Of a stretch of DNA of 20,367 nucleotides, positions 15,624 through 20,367 are shown piece by piece. The DNA comes from JAEELC01 sp963621965 (lineage in GTDB: Bacteria; Bacillota_I; Bacilli_A; Acholeplasmatales; Anaeroplasmataceae). Under the pieces are notes generated by a model. That model was given only the letters and a program-made list of their open reading frames with translations, ran no database searches and had not been told where the DNA came from. How positions within the stretch are numbered: position 1 is the stretch's first letter; every line of letters starts with the position of its first letter. A program made the position numbers and the translations under genes. The stretch is from assembly GCA_963621965.1 (NCBI GenBank), contig CAVFGN010000036.1:1-20367 (forward strand), given 5' to 3'.

Positions 15624-16196
15624 TTAATGTCTAAATGTAATAACGTTATCTTTTGATACACCATCAATTATAGATAAACTTTCAAGTTGAATGCCTCTAC
15701 TTCTAATCTTAGCACCACCGGATTTATTACCTTTTTCAACTGCAACACCCATACCAACAACATGTGCACCACTAGATTCAATCATGGATATCATACCCTC
15801 AGCTGCCCATCCGTTAGATAAGAAATCATCAATGATAACTACACGGTCATTTTTATCAAGATTATTTTTCTTGATATAAGCAGTAATAGATTGATGATAT
15901 TGATGTGAATAAATACGGGTAGTATATGAATCTTCAACCTCGAACTCTGGAGTCTTCTTTACAATAATTAAATCTACATTTAATTCACTCGCAAGTAAAG
16001 TAGCTAAGGCAATACCACTCGATTCAATTGTAATAACTTTAGTTATATTTAAATTTGAAAATCTTTTAGCCCATTCTTTCGCCATAGAGCGTAATAATTT
16101 AATATCTACATTTTGAGAGAAAATCGCGTCAACGTTTACTTCGTTAGCTAGATCTATATGAGCTTCTTTTATAATCTTGTCTTCAAGTTCTTTCAT
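15624..16196 (-). CDS. xpt: Xanthine phosphoribosyltransferase
   Basis: Purine salvage: converts xanthine and phosphoribosyl pyrophosphate to XMP. The 190-aa protein starts MKELEDKI and contains VITIESSGIALATLLA, the YHQSITAYI region and the PRPP-binding motif VVIIDDFLSNGWAAEG (about 120-135), all characteristic of Xpt rather than hypoxanthine or adenine enzymes. AAGGA lies eight bases upstream. The extended -10 TGATATAAT (hexamer 16219-16224) leaves a leader of only about 20 bases, so no purine riboswitch fits upstream. Confidence 0.93.
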   Translation of the reverse strand: MKELEDKIIKEAHIDLANEVNVDAIFSQNVDIKLLRSMAKEWAKRFSNLNITKVITIESSGIALATLLASELNVDLIIVKKTPEFEVEDSYTTRIYSHQYHQSITAYIKKNNLDKNDRVVIIDDFLSNGWAAEGMISMIESSGAHVVGMGVAVEKGNKSGGAKIRSRGIQLESLSIIDGVSKDNVITFRH

Positions 16197-16218
16197 ATTT
16201 TCACTATCCTTTAGCCCT

Positions 16219-16227
16219 ATTATATCA
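16219..16227 (-). promoter_or_regulatory. Extended -10 promoter of xpt
   Basis: On the minus strand TGATATAAT, 22 bases before the ATG. The -35 region is only TTATTA at about 17 bases spacing. Confidence 0.6.
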
Positions 16228-16339
16228 CGTTTTATTTTTATTAATAAAGAATATTTTTAATAAATGGTATACACAAATATTATTATTGCTTATACTTATA
16301 TAATCTTATAAAATTAAAATATAGGAAAGATGTGATTTT

Positions 16340-17461
16340 ATGATTAAAAATATATTTAAAAAAACACTTTTACTTTTTGGTACAATTAGCATTCTTTCTT
16401 CATGTAAAAGTAATCAAAAGTTAAGTGTTAAAGATTTATCTATTAGTGAAGATACCAAATTTGGTAGTGCAATTATTGATATAACAATTGCTGATTTCAA
16501 TAATCTAGGCTTTTCTCTAGGAGATAGCCTAAACTTAGCGTTCTCAAACGGCTTTTCTCTAGGAGATATACCTTATTTTGATGGATACTACGTTAAAACA
16601 GGAGAAGCTATTGTTGTAGCTTACCCAAATAGTACTAATATTTTAGTAACATATAACAATTTAGGTATTTGGGATACTGCAAGTTTTACAAGCGATACAA
16701 CTGTTTCAATTACATTAAACGAAAAGGCAAAGTACAAAGCAGTTGAAGAAGCCCTTGGTCAATCTTATTCTGTTATTAGAAGTGAATACACAAGCGATGA
16801 AGAATTTTCTAACTTTAGAGCAATCTTGGGTGGAAACTTAAAAGATAACTTAATATACCGAGGCGCAAGCCCTGTTGATAATAGTCGTAATCGCGCAACT
16901 ATAACAGATTCACTACTTAAAAAAAATAATATTAAAACAATCATCGATTTAGCAGATAGTGCTTCAAACATTGATTCGTATCTAGCAAGTACAGACTATA
17001 ATTTTCCTTATACTAAAAATATAATTGAAAACAATAAAATGATTTATTTGTCTATGAGTTCTAGTTATTCAAAAGATGAATATAAAGCATCTGTTGTTAA
17101 AGGCTTTAAATTCATGTTAGATAACGAGGGTCCTTATTACATTCATTGTATGGAAGGTAAAGATAGAACCGGATTTGTTTGTCTTCTTGTCTTGTCCCTT
17201 GCAGGTGGCACATACGACGAACTTAAGCAAGACTACATGAAAACATATTATAATTACTATAAGATAAGTGAAGAAACTAGCGAAAAATATAATGCAATAT
17301 CTAATTTATACTTCAATTCTTTTATTACGTATTTAACTGGTGAAGAAAATATTGAGATTGCAAAAACAAAAAATTTAAAAGAATCAGTAATAGCTTATTT
17401 AAAAAGTGGTCTAATGACTGATGAAGAAATTATGAAATTCATCAAATTAATTACAAAATAA
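16340..17461 (+). CDS. Lipoprotein with tyrosine/dual-specificity phosphatase domain
   Basis: Probably a lipid-anchored extracytoplasmic phosphatase. A signal peptide with lipobox LSSC gives lipidated C22. Residues about 35-130 form a beta-rich N-terminal domain (FGSAIIDITIADFNNLGFSL, GDIPYFDGYYVKTGEA) that regularly accompanies this phosphatase type in gut Clostridia; its role is unknown. The C-terminal half has LIYRGASPVDNSRNRA, IIDLAD and the catalytic P-loop HCMEGKDRTG (C270, R276), a Cx5R motif of the Tyr_phosphatase3 group. Substrate unknown; phosphotyrosine, phosphoinositide or a cell-wall phosphate are possible. The coding sequence contains an exact 19-base repeat (16508-16526 and 16550-16568), both copies reading FSLGD. 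AGGAAAG lies about 12 bases before the ATG, with no better SD closer. Confidence 0.82.
   Translation: MIKNIFKKTLLLFGTISILSSCKSNQKLSVKDLSISEDTKFGSAIIDITIADFNNLGFSLGDSLNLAFSNGFSLGDIPYFDGYYVKTGEAIVVAYPNSTNILVTYNNLGIWDTASFTSDTTVSITLNEKAKYKAVEEALGQSYSVIRSEYTSDEEFSNFRAILGGNLKDNLIYRGASPVDNSRNRATITDSLLKKNNIKTIIDLADSASNIDSYLASTDYNFPYTKNIIENNKMIYLSMSSSYSKDEYKASVVKGFKFMLDNEGPYYIHCMEGKDRTGFVCLLVLSLAGGTYDELKQDYMKTYYNYYKISEETSEKYNAISNLYFNSFITYLTGEENIEIAKTKNLKESVIAYLKSGLMTDEEIMKFIKLITK
16508..16568 (+). repeat. Exact 19-base direct repeat inside the phosphatase gene
   Basis: GGCTTTTCTCTAGGAGATA occurs at 16508-16526 and 16550-16568, 42 bases (14 codons) apart and in frame. The flanks differ, so it is not a simple tandem duplication of a 42-base unit. 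Confidence 0.95.
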
Positions 17462-17485
17462 TTAAAAATTAAAGATAGATTATGG

Positions 17486-17491
17486 TATAAT
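17486..17491 (+). promoter_or_regulatory. Extended -10 of the small two-TM protein gene
   Basis: TGGTATAAT (17483-17491) lies 20 bases before the ATG at 17512. No clear -35 is visible. Confidence 0.5.
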
Positions 17492-17511
17492 TTTTATACT
17501 TGAGGTGAATT

Positions 17512-17964
17512 ATGAAAAAATTTTTATATTTACTTAGAAAATATTTATATATAGTATCAATTATAGGTTTTGCAGTTTGGATTTTAGTTGCATCCATTAA
17601 GAAAACTCAAAGTGCTACTTTATTTGCAATCACGTTACTTGCGATAGTTGTTACATATCTCTTCATTTTACTTAGACCTAAGAAAGAAAACTACGCAAAA
17701 AACGGTGAAAAATGGCAAAAAAAATATGAATATGTGAACACAACTGAATCAACTAAAAATCATAAAGATGGTTCATTTGAGATTTACTATATTCATCATT
17801 TTAAAGTATCTTGTAAAAATAGTGTTGGCGATACTTATGAATACGACTTACCTAGAAATGGCGGAGTAAGTGGTAAAGATAAGACAGGCAAAACTTACTC
17901 TAAGAAGGTTTCTTATAAGTTATTTTTAAAAAATATAAATGCATTAGAAGACGATTCCAAGTAG
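17512..17964 (+). CDS. Small membrane protein of unknown function
   Basis: I do not recognise a family. The 150-aa protein has two hydrophobic helices close together (about residues 11-28 and 35-54), then a charged hydrophilic domain of about 95 residues rich in Lys, Tyr and Thr (for example YYIHHFKVSCKNSVGDTYEY). The positive-inside rule suggests both ends are cytoplasmic. TGAGGTGA lies five bases before the ATG, and an extended -10 shows it has its own promoter. The stop codon lies inside the terminator stem at 17958-17987. Confidence 0.75.
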   Translation: MKKFLYLLRKYLYIVSIIGFAVWILVASIKKTQSATLFAITLLAIVVTYLFILLRPKKENYAKNGEKWQKKYEYVNTTESTKNHKDGSFEIYYIHHFKVSCKNSVGDTYEYDLPRNGGVSGKDKTGKTYSKKVSYKLFLKNINALEDDSK

Positions 17965-17987
17965 GATTTATTCCTACTTGTTTTTTT
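17958..17987 (+). terminator. Intrinsic terminator of the two-TM protein gene
   Basis: CAAGTAGGA pairs with TCCTACTTG around a five-base loop (17958-17980), followed by seven T. The stem holds the TAG stop of the upstream gene, and the T-run overlaps the stop of the convergent phosphatase gene. It has no T-run on the minus strand. Confidence 0.93.
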
Positions 17988-18462
17988 ATATTGAATTTTT
18001 ATCTTTTAGGTATTTAAAGAATGATTTAATTCCTAAATTAATATCTTCATAAGTTTCAAAAAAGTTACCTGTATACCAAGGGTCACTTATATTTCGTGTA
18101 GTTTTCGTAAAAGACAATAGTAATCTAACCTTATTATTATTTTCTATACCAAATTCATATTCTATATCACGCATATTTGAATTGTCCATACATAAAATAT
18201 AATCAAAATTATTCAAATCTTCTTTAGATAATCTTTTAGCCTCTCTATTTATGTAAGGTATATTGTGCTTATCAAGTTCTCTTCTTGCGCTAGGATAAAT
18301 CGGGTTTCCAATAGATCCGTGAATTTCTTCACTTGAGGTTGCGCGAGACTCAACTTGAAATTTATCCTCGCACATTTCTTTTTTTATTAAATCTTTAAAC
18401 ATAAATTCTGCCATTGGTGAACGACAAATATTTCCATGGCATACAAAAAGTACCTTAATCAT
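17986..18462 (-). CDS. Low-molecular-weight protein tyrosine phosphatase
   Basis: Cytosolic phosphatase that removes phosphate from protein tyrosines (or arginines in some Bacillota). The 158-aa protein opens IKVLFVCHGNICRSPMAEF with the catalytic P-loop CHGNICRS (C8, R14) and carries the general-acid loop DPWY (D127). Both are diagnostic of the LMW-PTP family and intact. The ATG at 18462 is chosen because AAGGAGAG lies directly upstream. A longer reading from 18504 adds a hydrophobic leader without an RBS. It is convergent with the small two-TM protein gene. YwlE-like arginine phosphatase activity cannot be told apart by eye. Confidence 0.92.
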   Translation of the reverse strand: MIKVLFVCHGNICRSPMAEFMFKDLIKKEMCEDKFQVESRATSSEEIHGSIGNPIYPSARRELDKHNIPYINREAKRLSKEDLNNFDYILCMDNSNMRDIEYEFGIENNNKVRLLLSFTKTTRNISDPWYTGNFFETYEDINLGIKSFFKYLKDKNSI

Positions 18463-18507
18463 AATCTCTCCTTTTAAACTTATAATTATTACAAAATATA
18501 TCACTTT

Positions 18508-18525
18508 ATCAAATCCAAATTTGAT
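18508..18525. promoter_or_regulatory. Inverted repeat at the LMW phosphatase promoter
   Basis: ATCAAAT-CCAA-ATTTGAT is a perfect 7-bp inverted repeat. It overlaps a TTGATA -35-like hexamer on the minus strand (18507-18512), which pairs with a weak AATAAT/ATAATT -10 at 16-17 bases. It may be an operator. Confidence 0.3.
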
Positions 18526-18696
18526 TGAATATATTAATAACTTTTTTTATTCTAATAAATAAAATATTCGCTTGATTTATTTTATATAAAATCATGTTAT
18601 TATCATCCAATTTTATTATAATTTTATTGTATTATTATTGGTTTTTCAATGCATTTCTATTTTATATTAACGATAACAATAGATTAAATTTACACT

Positions 18697-18725
18697 AAAA
18701 AACCAGACTTTCGTCTGGCTTTTTC
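18697..18725 (-). terminator. Bidirectional hairpin terminator of the small peptide unit
   Basis: CCAGAC-TTTC-GTCTGG (18703-18718) is flanked by an A-run on the left and CTTTTTC on the right. On the minus strand it is a hairpin followed by TTTTTTAG, ending the transcript of the gene at 18844-18942. Confidence 0.88.
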
Positions 18726-18843
18726 AATATATAATAAATTTTTAGTTTCGCTCAGTAACATAACATAGTAAAATGACCTGAGTATTTCATTTTACGTTAG
18801 GCTTTCTAATTCGTTCCGTTCTATTCATTAATTCAATTCCAAA

Positions 18844-18942
18844 TTATTCGTCTACTCGTGAATATACAAGTGCTTCTACAATTTCTTCTACTACAGCTGC
18901 GAATAATCCTTTTTTTGCCTTTACTGTCTTTTTAGACTCCAT
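18844..18942 (-). CDS. Small 32-residue peptide with strong ribosome binding site
   Basis: Not a recognised family. The start at 18942 follows AAAGGAGG at six bases, one of the best SD sites in the window; the longer reading to 19041 runs through the promoter. The peptide has a Lys-rich N-terminus (ESKKTVKAKKG), then an amphipathic, largely hydrophobic helix-like part (LFAAVVEEIVEALVYS) and an acidic RVDE end. It has no cysteine, no signal peptide and no double-glycine leader. It has its own promoter (18987-19014) and terminator (18697-18725), so it forms a complete transcription unit. A leaderless bacteriocin, a regulatory or membrane-associated micropeptide, or the coding part of a dual-function RNA are all possible. 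Confidence 0.6.
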   Translation of the reverse strand: MESKKTVKAKKGLFAAVVEEIVEALVYSRVDE

Positions 18943-18986
18943 CAATTTCCTCCTTTTTAAATTATTAGGTCCTAAAACCTTAATAT

Positions 18987-19014
18987 ATTTTATACTTATT
19001 AATTTAAAAATCAA
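18987..19014 (-). promoter_or_regulatory. Promoter of the small peptide gene
   Basis: On the minus strand TTGATT (19009-19014), 16 bases, TAAAAT (18987-18992). It leaves a leader of about 40 bases containing the short palindrome TTAGGACCTAA. Confidence 0.6.
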
Positions 19015-19054
19015 GAAAATTTTAAATGAATACGTTTTCAATTTTATGATAATG

Positions 19055-19083
19055 TTTTCACTACATATAAAGTGTGTTAAAAT
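19055..19083 (+). promoter_or_regulatory. Promoter of the DUF3846-like gene
   Basis: TTTTCA (19055-19060), 17 bases, TAAAAT (19078-19083) with TG one base before the -10 hexamer. It is divergent from the small peptide promoter. Confidence 0.55.
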
Positions 19084-19100
19084 ATGAAAGGTGACAAAAA

Positions 19101-19532
19101 ATGATACGAGTTGTAATAAAAAGAACCGGAAATAATATGTTTCAAGATAACATCGAACCTACTTTTAATAATTTTAAATTGTTTTTAGGAGATTTATTTG
19201 AGGAAATATATATAAATAAAGACTTTGAGACTAGAAACATATGTGTTTTATCAAATCCTAAAAACTTTGAATCAGGATTAGAGCCTAATTTATTTGTTTT
19301 AAATTACGATTCTAAGGATATTGTAACTAAGATTTTATTTGGTAATACAGTTTTCATAAAAAAAGAAAACAACGAATATGTTTCTTTAACTGATGATGAT
19401 ATTGATTTTCTTACAGAATATATTAATAAAGCAAACATGAGTGAAAACGAAAAATTCATGGCATCACTTCTTGAGTATAGCCCTAAGGAAGTAGGATACA
19501 AATTCTTAAAAAATAACAAAACTAATTCATAA
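19101..19532 (+). CDS. DUF3846-like protein
   Basis: Function unknown. The 143-aa soluble acidic protein has the DUF3846-like order: MIRVVI strand; IEPTFNNFKLFLGDLFEEIY (compare the IExTLEALQxxVGGxIExxY core); ICVLSNPKNFESGLEPN (the CNEEGKxxGLPxN position); then DIVTKILFGNTVFI (the DIIAGTFFI position), followed by a short acidic helical tail. The resemblance is by eye and moderate. DUF3846 genes are often found on plasmids, phages and integrative elements, but no other mobile gene is adjacent apart from the group II intron end 750 bases away. AAAGGTGA lies six bases before the ATG, and a strong terminator follows. Confidence 0.6.
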   Translation: MIRVVIKRTGNNMFQDNIEPTFNNFKLFLGDLFEEIYINKDFETRNICVLSNPKNFESGLEPNLFVLNYDSKDIVTKILFGNTVFIKKENNEYVSLTDDDIDFLTEYINKANMSENEKFMASLLEYSPKEVGYKFLKNNKTNS

Positions 19533-19569
19533 TTTTAGTTGTTTATATTTTAATTACAAATTGATAAAT

Positions 19570-19608
19570 AATGCCTTGTCGTAAACTACGATAAGGCATT
19601 TTCTTTTA
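19570..19608 (+). terminator. Intrinsic terminator after the DUF3846-like gene
   Basis: AATGCCTTGTCGT pairs with ACGATAAGGCATT around AAACT (19570-19600, one G-T), followed by TTCTTTT. It may also act weakly for the convergent Nudix gene. Confidence 0.92.
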
Positions 19609-19765
19609 ATAATTAGGATAATAATCCCATGCATTAATCCGTATTAAACTTATCTAAGCGTTTGTTAGAATAAGCGACTATTATTTATATGTCAACTTAT
19701 ATTATTGCCCGAATATTTATGAAAAGTTTAGATAATAAAACACAATAGAACTATATAATATCAAA

Positions 19766-20212
19766 TTACTTTAACACATCAACACTATCATCAAACATTC
19801 TTTCATGATAATGTTCTGATAAAGTATCCGACTCAAATACTTCTAACATAACTTGAAAATTAGAAGCTAATGTATATTTAGATAAATCTTCTCTTTTAAT
19901 CCAAAAATTTTTACCCTCATCATTAGACTTTAATTCACCACTAAATTTATTAGTTTTAAATAAGAAACATATATTTCTAACCTCATCTTTAAACCATTGT
20001 TTAATACCACACAATCTTAAATCAGTTATATCAAGACCTGTTTCTTCTTTAATCTCTCTTATTGTAGAATCAACAATAGATTCTCTATTTTCTACATGTC
20101 CGCCAGGAAAAGCTATACCTTTCCATGACTTTATTCTATCTTGAACTAATATTTTATCTTCATCATAAATCATACACATATTAGTTAATTCTACTTGTTC
20201 TGGTTTATGCAT
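19766..20212 (-). CDS. Nudix hydrolase, MutT/8-oxo-dGTPase-like
   Basis: Hydrolyses a nucleoside diphosphate linked to another moiety. By overall resemblance (ELTNMCMIYDEDKILVQDR, WKGIAFPGGHVE) it belongs with the 8-oxo-dGTP/NTP pyrophosphohydrolases of Bacillota. The Nudix box is complete at residues 38-60: G38, then E44, then REIKEETGL with R52, E53, E56 and E57. The length of 148 aa is standard. GGAGG lies six bases before the ATG. The group II intron's 3' splice boundary is only about 75 bases upstream, and no clear promoter is visible in between, so the gene's own promoter may have been separated by the insertion. The substrate cannot be fixed by sequence. Confidence 0.9.
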   Translation of the reverse strand: MHKPEQVELTNMCMIYDEDKILVQDRIKSWKGIAFPGGHVENRESIVDSTIREIKEETGLDITDLRLCGIKQWFKDEVRNICFLFKTNKFSGELKSNDEGKNFWIKREDLSKYTLASNFQVMLEVFESDTLSEHYHERMFDDSVDVLK

Positions 20213-20286
20213 AAGAAACCTCCATCATTTTTTTATAAATTTAAGAAATTGCTTGATATTTTTTGTCTTTTCGATCATTAATAAAA

Positions 20287-20367
20287 ATCGAGTAGAGAGT
20301 GAGAAACAATCGTTTCTCCGCTCCCTCTCACACCACCGTACGTGCGGTCTTCCGCATACGGCGGTTT
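20287..20367 (-). mobile_element. Group II intron, 3' end (domains V and VI), truncated by the window edge
   Basis: On the minus strand the last 81 bases fold as the end of a bacterial group II intron. Domain V is 34 bases (20332-20365): a nine-pair lower stem, two-base CG bulge, five-pair upper stem and AAGA tetraloop. The catalytic triad position reads CGC with its conserved G-T wobble, instead of the commoner AGC. Domain VI follows (about 20290-20328), with a GAGAAAC/GTTTCTC distal stem and a GAGAGGGAG/CTCTCT-A-CTC proximal stem. The bulged A (complement of 20293) is seven bases from the end, the expected branch-point place, so the intron ends ...CTCGAT at 20287. Any reverse transcriptase ORF lies beyond the window. 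Confidence 0.88.

Larger units (their letters stand above)
18505..18843. other. Intergenic region with a terminator and an inverted-repeat element
   Basis: This holds no protein gene. From left: the inverted repeat near the LMW phosphatase promoter, about 170 bases of featureless AT-rich sequence, a bidirectional terminator (18697-18725), and 118 bases between that terminator and the stop of the small peptide gene. The last part contains GTAAAATGA/TCATTTTAC (18768-18795, ten-base loop). Its loop carries CTGAG (18778-18782), complementary to CTCAG at 18751-18755, which would allow a pseudoknot. No tRNA or known riboswitch was recognised. Confidence 0.5.

Noticed and set aside
16197..16339. Purine riboswitch upstream of xpt
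   Set aside because: xpt is often riboswitch-controlled in Bacillota, but the -10 lies only 22 bases before the ATG, and no purine aptamer arms or terminator hairpin are visible.
18463..18504. Longer start for the LMW phosphatase
   Set aside because: It adds a 14-residue hydrophobic stretch before the conserved IKVLFVCHGN opening, and the SD is placed for the ATG at 18462.
18943..19041. N-terminal extension of the small peptide to 65 residues
   Set aside because: The extension runs through the promoter and the strong SD of the internal start and has no RBS of its own.
1..20367. CRISPR arrays, tRNA or rRNA genes, insertion-sequence transposases
   Set aside because: I looked for regularly spaced repeats, cloverleaf arms with TTC-purine-A loops, rRNA cores and transposase motifs and saw none. 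A covariance-model scan could still find a missed small RNA.

Overview
The window is AT-rich DNA (roughly 30% GC) from a low-GC Gram-positive bacterium. It carries a Gram-positive-type PolC replicative polymerase, strong GGAGG-type ribosome binding sites, sigma-A-like promoters (TTGACA/TATAAT, often extended TGnTATAAT) and simple hairpin-plus-T-run terminators. TGA, TAA and TAG all act as stops, so this is not a UGA-tryptophan mycoplasma code. A Bacilli, Erysipelotrichia or RF39-like relative fits best, but the species cannot be fixed from sequence alone.

Layout from left to right. Positions 1-469 hold no gene. A copper operon on the minus strand (470-3420) encodes a CsoR repressor with an N-terminal HMA domain, then a Cu(I) P-type ATPase with an HMA domain at each end. 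Its promoter carries a CsoR-type operator. Next is a decayed DinJ/RelB-YafQ toxin-antitoxin pair (3527-4156): the antitoxin is frameshifted and the toxin has lost its ATG start and carries two in-frame stops. Then come a cardiolipin synthase, a Bax-inhibitor-1/YccA-like membrane protein, PolC (1509 aa) and a DUF1189-like membrane protein that precedes polC in its operon.

The middle block (12239-16196) has a radical-SAM protein of the YhcC type on the plus strand. It is convergent with, and overlaps, a 662-aa leucyl-tRNA-synthetase-like protein that has lost both HIGH and KMSKS. That protein sits directly behind the acyl carrier protein gene and its terminator, and xanthine phosphoribosyltransferase lies upstream. 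To the right are a lipoprotein with a tyrosine-phosphatase domain, a small two-TM protein, a low-molecular-weight protein tyrosine phosphatase, a free-standing 32-codon peptide gene with its own promoter and terminator, a DUF3846-like protein and a Nudix hydrolase. At the right edge lies the 3' end (domains V and VI) of a group II intron on the minus strand; the rest of that intron is outside the window.

Most of the content is housekeeping: copper export, membrane lipid synthesis, replication, fatty acid synthesis and purine salvage. The most unusual item is the catalytically dead LeuRS paralogue. After it come the HMA-CsoR fusion, the orphan small-peptide transcription unit with its structured 3' region, and the degenerate PHP domain in PolC.
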